This document shows, in pieces, positions 17,955 through 25,160 of a DNA stretch of 59,972 bases. Source of the stretch: Pseudomonas sp. (lineage in GTDB: Bacteria > Pseudomonadota > Gammaproteobacteria > Pseudomonadales > Pseudomonadaceae). The translations under genes were made by a program, and so were the position numbers. The stretch spans positions 31,247 through 91,218 of the forward strand of contig NZ_JAGIBG010000033.1 in the NCBI RefSeq assembly GCF_017744435.1, given 5' to 3'. How positions within the stretch are numbered: position 1 is the stretch's first letter; the number at the start of each line of letters is the position of its first letter. The notes beneath the pieces are model-generated. The model ran no database searches and was not told where the DNA came from. It saw nothing but the letters and a program-made list of their open reading frames with translations.

Positions 17955-18461
17955 TCACAAAGCAACCTCAAATACCCGACGAATCGTCGCTTGATCAACG
18001 GTCAGATAGGGCTTGCTGTGGTCAAGGCAGGCATAGCCAAGGATGGTCTTCACCGTCTCAACATCGCCGGTTGCCGCTAACACCTTGGCCGCCAGGGAGC
18101 GTCTGCCGCTGTGCGACGATCCCTGCTTGATACCGGCCTGCCGGTAAAGCCTGCTGAATGTCTGCTGGAGTGAATCACAGGCCCGGTACACCTCGTGCCC
18201 ACTGTCCAGCTCGCGGTGTTTGAACGCCAGTTCAAATGCTTGGCCCTTGTGCGTAGTGACAAGCTTTGAACCTGGGCGCAGGCCTCGGTATTCAGCATCG
18301 CCGGAAAGGCCCCAGCGGCGCTGCAAGCGAACTGCTATCCAGCTGTCCAGGGCGGCAATGCATCGTGGATGGGTCAGGTACACATTGCGCGGTCGGCAGC
18401 CTTTGGTGATTTCTGCATGAAGATAGACCTCGGGCTTGATGGCTCCACTGGGATAAAGCAC
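17955..18461 (-). pseudogene. Tyrosine recombinase, C-terminal fragment
   Basis: About 168 aa matching the catalytic domain of XerC/D-type integrases: HSGRRSLAAKVL holds the His-x2-Arg box, followed by LGYACLDHSKPYL with the terminal His and the likely nucleophilic tyrosine. Reading upstream the frame continues for about 8 codons (RIGVADVLYPSG) and meets TAG near 18491. The core-binding domain and the first arginine box are therefore missing. It is called a remnant because the first catalytic arginine is lost; a short stand-alone protein from the GTG at about 18461 cannot be excluded. It heads the small-gene series, as an integrase would. Confidence 0.7.
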
Positions 18462-19081
18462 GTCTGCGACACCGATCCGACCGTTACACTGCTAGGTACG
18501 AGCGGCCAAGCTAACGTGTAACTATGCTTTCGGCCTTTAAAATCAATAGATTCGTAGCTCTTGTTACACGGATTACACCTGTTACACCGCTGGATAGAGT
18601 TGGCTAGCTAGGAACCCCATGCCCCTATATATTCACGCCTTCAGCGGTAGAGGTAGTCCCGATCTCCCGTTTTCTGTAACCAGCCGGGGACCCTGGGAGT
18701 ATGGGCAAGATACGGGGCAGGAAACCCGCGGCTCTTTGTTAGCGGCAGGGCGCCCAGCTTAGTGAACTGGTGAATCAGGTGAACCGAGGTGAATTGTGCA
18801 GCTTCTTGAACACCGAGCCTTACCCTTACCGCACCGGCAAGAATCAGCTTTTCATTCAGCCATCCGATAGATTTCAATGACTGAAATTTCAGTAACCTGG
18901 TGGCCTGCCCGCTAGTGCGATGGCGCGGGTTTCCGTCCCCGTTATAGTGGTATTCTCCTTGGGTCCCCTGCCTGCTACCCGTCTGTGGCTCAGACCTAGC
19001 AGTGAGCTGAAGCCGAGGGGACCATTTTTAGCTTTACCTAGGCATATGCCGAAGCACTACTTATTGTGAGCTGCCCAGCCA
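18462..19081. other. Gap with short iteron-like repeats and a nested hairpin
   Basis: Contents: three TTACAC motifs close together near 18563-18592 (plus gtgtaac near 18517), a 78-codon minus-strand frame from TTG at 18877 to 18641 without a ribosome site (weak), and a long nested hairpin at 18962-19023. No other gene is supported. Confidence 0.4.
18962..19023 (+). ncRNA. Nested three-part hairpin followed by a T-run (structured RNA or strong terminator)
   Basis: Three stems nest in register: GGTCCCCT (18962-18969) with AGGGGACC (19016-19023), CTGCTA (18972-18977) with TAGCAG (18997-19002), and GTCTG (18981-18985) with CAGAC (18991-18995) around a 5-base loop. The right arm is followed by attttta. 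The stems are perfect, giving 19 bp in 62 bases. It could be a terminator, a small RNA or a replication or packaging hairpin of the mobile element. Confidence 0.5.
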
Positions 19082-19774
19082 ATGTTTAATTTGACTCTAG
19101 ATCAACTTATAGCGACCTCTGCTAGCGTGGCCGCAGCAGTATCCGCAATTGCGACGTTTCTAACCGTAATCCAGATTTCTGTACAGCGAAAGGCCTCGTA
19201 TAAGCCGGAGTTGGTTTTCGCTAGAACTGCTTTTGACAAGTCCCGGGGGGAAGGCAAGAGCCTAGGTAAAGATCCATTGTGGAAGGAGTTTGTGGTTAGG
19301 ACATATAATATCGGCCTAGGACCAGCGAAAAATCTAACGATAAGCTGGTCATTTCCTATAGGGGCTGCCGTCGCCAAGGTGAATTCTCTAGCTGCTCTAG
19401 ACGCCAAGCTAGATGCGTATAAGCTTGAGGGTGATATGCTTTCTTCAGCAGAAGGCAGTACTACGATTATGGCGTCGATGTGGAAGAACCAAAAAATACA
19501 AGAGATCGATTTCGCTCTGCCTGCTTCCATCAATGATCAACCAGTCTCGGTTTATATTCCTCATGCTTACTTAGCGCTCTGGTTTTCATACGTGACAAGT
19601 TGCGTTCATCTAAAGCGAGTATCCGATATAGCCGACTTTCCACCACTCAAGGCGGTCATCAACTTTAAAGACGTCGGCGGTTCAAGGCATAAGTTGAAAC
19701 AACAGTTTACTCTCAATATGTCGTCTTACATGTATGAAGACGGAGCGATCACAGGATACGTCAGTAGCGGCTGA
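19082..19774 (+). CDS. Membrane-anchored hypothetical protein, 230 aa
   Basis: ATG at 19082. A single hydrophobic helix at about residues 10-32 (ATSASVAAAVSAIATFLTVI) is followed by a soluble domain with many beta strands (ELVFARTAF, FVVRTYNIGLGPAKNLTISWSF, EIDFALPA, VSVYIPHAYLALWFSYV, KAVINFKDVGGSRHKLKQQFTL). Single-anchor proteins with a beta-rich cytosolic domain are common among uncharacterised island genes. No catalytic motif is seen and no family is recognised. Codon use is AT-richer than in the core. It stands alone, downstream of the nested hairpin. Confidence 0.65.
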   Translation: MFNLTLDQLIATSASVAAAVSAIATFLTVIQISVQRKASYKPELVFARTAFDKSRGEGKSLGKDPLWKEFVVRTYNIGLGPAKNLTISWSFPIGAAVAKVNSLAALDAKLDAYKLEGDMLSSAEGSTTIMASMWKNQKIQEIDFALPASINDQPVSVYIPHAYLALWFSYVTSCVHLKRVSDIADFPPLKAVINFKDVGGSRHKLKQQFTLNMSSYMYEDGAITGYVSSG

Positions 19775-19998
19775 GTTACTCATGCGGAAATCACGCGACT
19801 CAGCAACCTCCCTATGCAGGCGCTGAAAAAGACTTTCAAGAGGTCACGCTCCTTAGGATGGTTCGAAACGCATCATTCGTCTCATACTCGCAGACCCGGA
19901 CCCTCTGAGCATGGCAGAGGTGAAACCTTGTTTAGGGATACGCGCGAGGGATATGCCAAGAAAAATCTATATTTTACTGGGTCTGTAGGTCATTGTTT

Positions 19999-20012
19999 GA
20001 TTCCTGTCTCCG
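19999..20012 (+). other. tRNA-Thr tail-like 14-mer (possible old attachment site), inverted
   Basis: gattcctgtctccg equals the 3' end of tRNA-Thr(CGT) read in the tRNA sense, but here it lies on the plus strand, opposite to the real gene at 29641-29716. It directly abuts the leader of the truncated integrase copy, as an attachment core would. Confidence 0.5.
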
Positions 20013-20361
20013 CCCACCGGTAACGGTGCTCAGGAGGCCAGATCATGAGATGCCCTCGCTCGCGGAAGTAAGGAGCCGCCAGTCCCGCGAAGAGGACATT
20101 CCCCACAGGTCGCAGGGGCCTTGATCCCTGATAACACTCAACATTCTTGGCGGGATGATGTGGGGCGAGGATCGGAGATCGGATGATGAGGTAACTGGCA
20201 TGGCATTGGTGGGTAGACGCGATGATCGTAATTTCGGCTATGGCAGGCAATTGAGCTACGCAGGGTCGCAGGCGCTGAAAGACATGTTCTGCGGTTCCCA
20301 CTACTGCACGGTTAAGGCGCACAGCGATCGGTGGCGGGCATTCGTGAAGTGGCGCCGGTCC
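20011..20361 (+). repeat. Inverted duplicate (left copy) of integrase 5' region
   Basis: About 350 bases that match, in opposite orientation, the region 27096-27449. The match covers the ~190-base leader and the first ~50 codons of the Integrase_1-type recombinase, with scattered differences and an estimated identity near 85-90% by eye. The right copy belongs to the intact gene. Confidence 0.85.
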
Positions 20362-20409
20362 GGCACTTATTGCCTGCTGCGGGAGAGGTGCGCCCATGAG
20401 GGCAGATAA
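20200..20409 (+). pseudogene. Truncated Integrase_1-type recombinase (N-terminal fragment)
   Basis: From the ATG at 20200 the first ~53 residues (MALVGRRDDRNFGYGRQL..., ALKDMFCGSHYCTVKAH, FVKWRR) parallel the intact integrase at 26279-27259. Similarity then ends and an unrelated tail runs to the stop at 20409. The whole catalytic domain is missing, so it is a non-functional duplicate. Confidence 0.85.
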
Positions 20410-20431
20410 CCAAGGCTTTGCCTTGGTTATC
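20405..20431. terminator. Perfect 12-bp hairpin after the truncated integrase
   Basis: GATAACCAAGGC ttt GCCTTGGTTATC is a perfect inverted repeat with a 3-base loop. It lacks a long T-run and may be a bidirectional terminator or a recombination scar. Confidence 0.5.
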
Positions 20432-20471
20432 CAATAATCAGCGGCTGAAAATCGGGCCTTTCGGCATCAAC

Positions 20472-20494
20472 AAAGCCCGCGCCAGGCGGGCTTT
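20472..20494. terminator. Probable original tRNA-Thr terminator, now displaced
   Basis: AAAGCCCGC / GCGGGCTTT hairpin lying about 45 bases outside the left attachment site. Before integration it would have stood just downstream of the tRNA-Thr gene on the minus strand. Confidence 0.55.
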
Positions 20495-20538
20495 GCGGGG
20501 TGTTTCGTAGACAGTCATAGACTTCTGGAAACTGGTCT

Positions 20539-20561
20539 CTGGTGCGCGGAGACAGGAATCG
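20539..20561 (-). other. attL-like copy of the tRNA-Thr(CGT) 3' end
   Basis: ctggtgcgcggagacagg plus aatcg matches the tRNA-Thr 3' end and CCA (29640-29661) except for one inserted base. Orientation equals that of the tRNA, as expected for the far end of an element integrated into a tRNA 3' end by the integrase at 28157-29479. Confidence 0.75.
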
Positions 20562-21080
20562 TATCGATACACAAGCGGTTGAATTTGATGAATATTATGT
20601 GTGGGGATACAGCTTGCTATCTCTAAAACTACCCCCAGTCACTCGCCGATTTCTCGCACCTGTGAAAAGAATCCATAGCAGGATGTAAAGGACTATTTTG
20701 GACACGAATTGCTGGCGTGACGCAGGTGATTCCACCTCTGGGTCATTAGCAGACTGCCCACGGGGGAGAGCAGCAAACGGCCCATTTTTGCCCCGCAGTG
20801 AAGACCGAAAACAGGCTAGACGGAGTCAGTCCAAGACGATGTCAGAACCTGTAGGTCCTACTCCGTAAGACATCAAGGTTGCATGTGATAAATTAGCTTA
20901 AACCTCGTTTGTCCAATAAGACAAATGCGTCAACGAGCCATGGCAATATAGCCAAGGCCCTGCTCAGCATGGCTGCAACTCATCGCGGTTGGCGATCTGA
21001 TAAGCGGTGGCCTGGGCCCTCGGTGGTTTCTGCTCAGCTAACTTTCGCGGGCCTTAATGCTAAGGAAACTCAACGGATCG

Positions 21081-21575
21081 TTATGACAGGACAATGTAGT
21101 CATTGCGCTGAGTTATGCCGTCGTGTGGCTCCGGAACCAAATGAACGTAACGTCCGTCTATCGCATCAATTGGCAAACAGTCGTCTACATCAAATAAGTT
21201 ATCGGTATGAGGTTGGGCCCAATGCTTAAATATATGGCGCTTACCACGGTTCATCGCGTCACGCTTATCTTTCGCGACTATCAGCGAATAGTGGTGTGCT
21301 TCGCCGAAGGAATTATCCTCATAACCGCCAAGATTGATGAAGTACAAACGGAGAGATCCGGGGCGAGGAGCTAGAGGGCTAAGTTCTACTTTCCAGCCTT
21401 CAATCCCATCAACCGCCATCCATGCATCAATATGAAGGCCTACGGGAGCTCCAAACCAGTTCTGTCTGAGCTGAGGATACGTATCCTCTAGGCTATCAGC
21501 GGCTACAAAGGCCACGTCGTGGACTTCAATTTTCGCTCTAGGATGTTTACCTCCTAGCATTACAACAAAAAGCAT
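21081..21575 (-). CDS. DUF1543 domain protein
   Basis: 164 aa from the ATG at 21575, with a caccucc-complement purine-rich site upstream (ggaggtaaac lies inside the frame). Two similar halves are visible: MLFVVMLGGKHPRAKIEVHD... with GLHIDAWMAVDGI, and LRLYFINLGGYEDNSFGEAHHY... with DVDDCLPIDAIDGRYVHLVP. This duplicated layout and the LGGxHPRAxIExHD opening are those of DUF1543 proteins, whose function is unknown. It lies just inside the left boundary of the element and is transcribed outward, so it may be passenger cargo. Confidence 0.8.
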   Translation of the reverse strand: MLFVVMLGGKHPRAKIEVHDVAFVAADSLEDTYPQLRQNWFGAPVGLHIDAWMAVDGIEGWKVELSPLAPRPGSLRLYFINLGGYEDNSFGEAHHYSLIVAKDKRDAMNRGKRHIFKHWAQPHTDNLFDVDDCLPIDAIDGRYVHLVPEPHDGITQRNDYIVLS

Positions 21576-22113
21576 TATCCGCCTACCAGATATAAATAAT
21601 TAATGAGTCAAAAAATCAAGCCAGATATGTCGCCTGATTTGTGGGACTTCAACCGCAACCTGCTCCTATCCTTCGAAGCTGATAAAGCATTAACGCGATC
21701 ATCTGATTCAAACATCAAGTCAACGCACGCCCCGCTACAACCCTATAGAAAAGGATGAGCACGTAGGAGTATAAATGGAAATTTAACAGCTGTCAGGAAC
21801 CCGTAAAAATGTCTGGGCCCACAGGCGCCAAGGTGGGCGGCCGATGCATCCAGCTGTCGAGGCCCCCAATCAGTCCAGACGCCTAATTTATAGGGGGTGC
21901 ACGGGCAGGATACGGGTTTGCCTTGAACTCCGATTGTGGACCTGCTTCAATCGAATCGTGTGCCCTTTAGCCATCCCCTCCCCGGATGTTTGTATGTGTG
22001 CATAGGTTCGTGGTCAACCCAGAAATCAGCACAGCCTAGAGGCGGCTAGACGAAGCACGAAACTAGCACTCCAACACTATAAAAACCTGACTATCAGGAT
22101 AAAGGATTACTTA
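21576..22113. other. Gap between DUF1543 gene and zinc-ribbon gene
   Basis: The only coding candidate is a 51-codon plus-strand frame at 21603-21758. The remainder (21760-22113) is of mixed composition with no structure recognised. The last 40 bases (ctataaaaacctgactat) look like a promoter for the gene at 22114. Confidence 0.4.
21603..21758 (+). CDS. Possible 51-aa peptide
   Basis: ATG at 21603 to TGA at 21758 encodes a polar peptide with protein-like composition (KPDMSPDLWDFNRNLLLSFE). There is no ribosome site before the ATG, so the gene may be spurious or the 3' end of a lost gene. Confidence 0.25.
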   Translation: MSQKIKPDMSPDLWDFNRNLLLSFEADKALTRSSDSNIKSTHAPLQPYRKG

Positions 22114-23244
22114 ATGTTTTATTCGCGAAAATTAAACCAAGAAACAGGGCAGGTTGAGGTTTGGGAGTGCGAATGGTCTGACCCCGGCACGGGGATGGCA
22201 AAAAAAAATTTCATTAGAAAGTACTGTAATGAGGGCGAACAGGAAGATAGCCCTGAACAGTATTCTACTGCTTCAGCGATATGTTGGGCCCCTGGAAGAA
22301 CAATCGGAAATATCGCTGTAAATTCGGAAGGAGTTTTCGGTAGCTTCACGGCAAAATCCGGCGACAATGCAGTACTGCCTTGTAATATTGTTCCATGTGG
22401 AAAATTCAGAAATGGCGCAGATAGATGGTATTGCAAGACCCACCAAATCCATTGGGGTATAAAAGCGGACATTGCTGCCGTGCCTCCTACCGGGGAGGTA
22501 ACATGTAGTAATCACCTTATGGGAATGAGCTATGTAGTTGACCCGTTGGTAGTGGACTTTAACGACTTTGAGGAAATTGGCGTTTGGTGTTCGTTACCGC
22601 CAGCACTCTCCAGTGACAAGATAGTCCCGAGAGCACCAAAAATACATGTGCATAAGCGTTTTTCTGGCGATAACAAAAAGCTATTAGACAGAGATTTTGA
22701 CGCTATCGTGTGCTCGTACAATCAAAACCTAGGGCTATTTTCCAGTAGCGAAATTACCCAAATCCAGATTACGCCGCCTGCTGCGTTTGAGTTCGTTAAA
22801 TCACTGGAAAATGACCGAGAAATGGCATGCGTGACGTGCAAGAAATGCGGATATCCTCACTTGGATTTAGGTAGTTTCGCCAATACACCACACGCAAAAC
22901 ATTTCTGTGGGAACTGTGGCAATGACAGCGTATGGAGTGAAGGAAAAATTGTATCAACACCACTTAAACCTCTGCATGATCAATTCAATAACAGCAACAA
23001 ATATATAGTCCCAGAACGCACGCTTAATATGGACGAGTACACCGGACTTAAATTCGAGGTTTGGTCTTCTACTCCAGCCGTTCTATGGACAGCGGACAGG
23101 CCCCAGGAACTGGGCATTCACGTTCATATCTATGAGAAAGGGCGACGATTGGTAGATGATACTTTTGGAAAAGTCATATACCAAGGCCAAGAGCTAGACA
23201 GGAAGATCCTGTGGCAGGAGATGGCGAAAAATACAATATATTAA
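22114..23244 (+). CDS. Zinc-ribbon protein with two copies of an unrecognised domain, 376 aa
   Basis: The ATG at 22114 follows aaagga by 7 bases. No signal or membrane segment. Residues 90-113 contain C-x4-C-x11-C-x2-H. Residues 239-268 form a four-Cys ribbon with embedded histidines (CVTCKKCGYPHLDLG, then HAKHFCGNCG). Two flanking segments resemble each other: about 150-200 (FEEIGVWCSLPPAL, PKIHVHKRF, LLDRDFDAIVC) and about 308-356 (KFEVWSSTPAVL, LGIHVHIYEKG, RLVDDTFGKVIY). Both share VW-x-S-x-P-A/A-L, then IHVH, then L-x-D-x2-F. No enzyme motif is recognised. AT-rich codon use marks it as acquired. Context suggests island cargo, possibly defence; function unknown. Confidence 0.75.
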   Translation: MFYSRKLNQETGQVEVWECEWSDPGTGMAKKNFIRKYCNEGEQEDSPEQYSTASAICWAPGRTIGNIAVNSEGVFGSFTAKSGDNAVLPCNIVPCGKFRNGADRWYCKTHQIHWGIKADIAAVPPTGEVTCSNHLMGMSYVVDPLVVDFNDFEEIGVWCSLPPALSSDKIVPRAPKIHVHKRFSGDNKKLLDRDFDAIVCSYNQNLGLFSSSEITQIQITPPAAFEFVKSLENDREMACVTCKKCGYPHLDLGSFANTPHAKHFCGNCGNDSVWSEGKIVSTPLKPLHDQFNNSNKYIVPERTLNMDEYTGLKFEVWSSTPAVLWTADRPQELGIHVHIYEKGRRLVDDTFGKVIYQGQELDRKILWQEMAKNTIY

Positions 23245-23353
23245 CCAGCCCACTGATCGGCTATTGGTTAAAATAGCGGCCGCTGGTCTCACGCCATTGG
23301 ATGGGAAGGCCGCTTACTATACTTGATCGTGACTTTACATCAGGCGCAGCTCT

Positions 23354-24265
23354 TTAACTGACTTCAACTTTATCGCTCCCGCCCAGACCGCCATTCGGGC
23401 TTTTGTATCCTGGCGCAAACACTGAGCTTTCCACCCCATAGAGAATCAAGGGATCACTGAGCCATAGGCGGTATGCCTTATCTTCGATGCTGTGGTCAGG
23501 TGAGCAGTCCACGTGATACTGCTGCAGGACGTACCCTGCCATCGCAGCGCGTACTCGAAGCCTGAGAACGCCGCCAGGCATCTCATAGTCGAGCATCACG
23601 ATCTGCGCATAATTCTTATCAGGGTGCGGCACGAGGGGGAGATCCAGCATTCGATTCCATTGATCATCGTGCTTTTGGTTTTCTTCGCTCTTGGGTTTAA
23701 CACCCCACTGAGTCTGAGCATTGCCGATTCGAGCTAAAACGAAGTCCACAAATTTCCGGCGTTTCCGATCATACGCTCGGACATGCCAGCGCAAGCCATC
23801 ACAACTGATCGCGAACGGCACGATTTCCCGTTCAGACTCGCCTGATCCCGAGGTATAGCTAATTTTTACCACTTGGTTGAGGCTGATCGCGCGCGAGATC
23901 GGCGCCAAAACTTCCACCTTCGGCTTGCTGAGCAGCGAAACGGATTCGTTCAAGATTAGCGGCTTCTCTCCATCCAGGCCGTATCCATACCCTTGGGAAA
24001 GTGCCGTGAGCACTCGCTCAGGCGAGTGCGCGATTAAAGGCGAGAACGTCTCGCGTATCACGTAATGCTTGGTCACAGTGTCGAGCTCAGTGTTCTCAGG
24101 AGCAATCTCCCGATACTGCGCGAAATCACGGGTGGCAGCTGCAGCCCCCACCCCGAATCGCTCCATGAGATCAGTTCTTGAAACGGCTCCCGTGAAGTAC
24201 AGGCGGAAATCTATGTACACCAGGCGCTCCCGTTGCGCTTGGCTGTATTCGCTCAAATCAATCAT
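23354..24265 (-). CDS. WYL-domain transcriptional regulator (BrxR/CapW-like)
   Basis: 303 aa from the ATG at 24265. An N-terminal winged helix (about 8-90: RERLVYIDFRLYFTGAVSRTDLMERFGVGAAAATRDFAQYRE) is followed by a linker ending in ETFSPLI, a WYL Sm-like domain (about 125-205: LNQVVKISYTSGSGE, IVPFAISCDGLRWHVRAYDRKRRKFVDFVLARI) and a C-terminal WCX-like extension. This order and the RLxYIDFRLYFxGxxxRxDL opening are those of BrxR, CapW and relatives, which repress BREX, CBASS and other defence genes and respond to nucleic-acid ligands (family knowledge). It diverges from the small-gene operon starting at 24445, which is its likely target along with its own promoter. Confidence 0.88.
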   Translation of the reverse strand: MIDLSEYSQAQRERLVYIDFRLYFTGAVSRTDLMERFGVGAAAATRDFAQYREIAPENTELDTVTKHYVIRETFSPLIAHSPERVLTALSQGYGYGLDGEKPLILNESVSLLSKPKVEVLAPISRAISLNQVVKISYTSGSGESEREIVPFAISCDGLRWHVRAYDRKRRKFVDFVLARIGNAQTQWGVKPKSEENQKHDDQWNRMLDLPLVPHPDKNYAQIVMLDYEMPGGVLRLRVRAAMAGYVLQQYHVDCSPDHSIEDKAYRLWLSDPLILYGVESSVFAPGYKSPNGGLGGSDKVEVS

Positions 24266-24352
24266 TTGCTCTCCGGCTTACCGTTTTACCTGCCTTGCTG
24301 ACCCAACATCCGGTCGGGCACATCTGATAGTCAATGATAACACACGAGCGCT

Positions 24353-24382
24353 TGACGTAATCAAAATGATGATGATAGCCTT
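24353..24382 (+). promoter_or_regulatory. Candidate sigma-70 promoter for the small-gene operon
   Basis: TTGACG at 24353-24358, then 17-18 bases, then atagcct near 24376-24382, about 65 bases before the first start codon. It is in the divergent interval controlled, by position, by the WYL regulator. No clean palindromic operator was found. Confidence 0.35.
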
Positions 24383-24444
24383 TGGATATGGTCGTGATAC
24401 ATCTCTATCCATAGCACCTCAGGCGATTCAAAAAGGAGGCATGG

Positions 24445-24651
24445 ATGGGATCTCAGAACGCCAGAAACAGAAAGGCCGGTCAAGGTACGAACTTGACCGG
24501 CCTTCGGGAAAAGACGTCTGAACTGGCTCCAGATGTCTCTCGCGCTTTGTGGAAAAAGCTTGTGGATGGTAGCCCCTATGGGCTCCTTTCGCAAGGGAGC
24601 GAGTTCTGTGTTCGAGCCGCCTCACAGGAGAGATTCTATGTCCCAGCTTGA
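24445..24651 (+). CDS. Small basic protein, 68 aa (first gene of island operon)
   Basis: The ATG at 24445 follows aaaaaggagg with 5-6 bases spacing, one of the best ribosome sites in the island. The product begins MGSQNARNRKAGQGTNLTGL and contains a helix (SRALWKKLVDGSPYGLL) and an aromatic C-terminus (ERFYVPA). Its stop overlaps the start of the 48-aa gene by 14 bases, which implies translational coupling. The frame spans a strong inverted repeat (24472-24504). No family is recognised. It diverges from the WYL regulator gene. Confidence 0.55.
   Translation: MGSQNARNRKAGQGTNLTGLREKTSELAPDVSRALWKKLVDGSPYGLLSQGSEFCVRAASQERFYVPA
24472..24504. repeat. Perfect 13-bp inverted repeat inside the small-gene operon
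   Basis: AAGGCCGGTCAAG and CTTGACCGGCCTT flank a 7-base loop. It lies within the coding sequence of the 68-aa gene and could fold in the mRNA or act as a terminator on the minus strand. Confidence 0.7.
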
Positions 24652-24784
24652 GCTGTTCGAAAAACCCGAGGGGGAAGGCGAGGTCATCTATCGTATGACC
24701 ATCACCACCAAATCGGGCAAGGTGATTCGACGTGCAAACGGCCAGCCGTTCCGCATCGTCATTCGCCCTAAAGCGGCCAATTAA
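24638..24784 (+). CDS. Small basic protein, 48 aa
   Basis: The ATG at 24638 follows a caggaga ribosome site. The product (MSQLELFEKPEGEGEVIYRM...) reads as two or three beta strands (VIYRMTITTKSGKVIRRAN, PFRIVIRPK) ending in a basic tail. It overlaps the upstream 68-aa gene by 14 bases. No family is known to me. Its size and charge would suit an antitoxin, a DNA-binding peptide or a partner of the neighbouring small proteins. That is inference only. Confidence 0.6.
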   Translation: MSQLELFEKPEGEGEVIYRMTITTKSGKVIRRANGQPFRIVIRPKAAN

Positions 24785-24852
24785 GTTGGCCGCTTAACAG
24801 AGCTCAGGGCACAGCAGTGCCCTGCCCTCCCCCTTTCGGATGGAAATTCTGC

Positions 24853-24948
24853 ATGAGCTTGGATTTTTACGACCGCAACGGGACTCCCGTCGCGTATACC
24901 GACGATGGCGAGCACATTTTTACCTTCAGTGGCCGACCGGTCGCCTAA
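24853..24948 (+). pseudogene. 4-fold beta flower protein, N-terminal remnant (31 aa)
   Basis: From the ATG at 24853 the product (MSLDFYDRNGTPVAYTDDGE, then HIFTFSGRPVA) matches the start of 4-fold beta flower proteins, small repeat proteins that usually continue with YIDGD... and a second repeat. Here a TAA (24946-24948) falls where a tyrosine codon of the next repeat is expected, and the following bases do not continue the family. It is either a nonsense or frameshift remnant or, less likely, a minimal version. Confidence 0.6.
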
Positions 24949-25160
24949 TCGCACCTTGCTTCCCAAGATGTGCTGTTTTGATGAGCGTTAGCGAACCTGT
25001 TATTCAGCCAGTAATGCTCACATCCGCAATCTTCATCGAAGATCGATGGTAGCCGCCAGATACACCTTGGCAAACCAAGGAATATAGCTACGTCCTGCGC
25101 ACACCCGCTGAGTGACAACACTTATCATTTGCTGAAAATAATACAGAGATCTTTTCAACA

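Larger units (their letters stand above)
20410..21080. other. Gap spanning the left island boundary
   Basis: Holds the hairpins at 20405-20431 and 20472-20494 and the attL-like site near 20540. From 20561 on it is cargo DNA without a convincing gene. A plus-strand frame at 20909-21229 overlaps the DUF1543 gene and lacks protein-like composition. Confidence 0.4.

Noticed and set aside
18641..18877. 78-codon minus-strand frame starting at TTG
   Set aside because: No ribosome site and no known family; kept only as a remark in the gap description because the composition is fairly protein-like.
20909..21229. 106-codon plus-strand frame
   Set aside because: Overlaps the 3' part of the well-supported DUF1543 gene on the other strand and shows no family features.
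24360..24640. Retron-like msr/msd RNA suggested by the hairpins
   Set aside because: No reverse transcriptase gene anywhere in the window, and the region codes for a small protein with a strong ribosome site.
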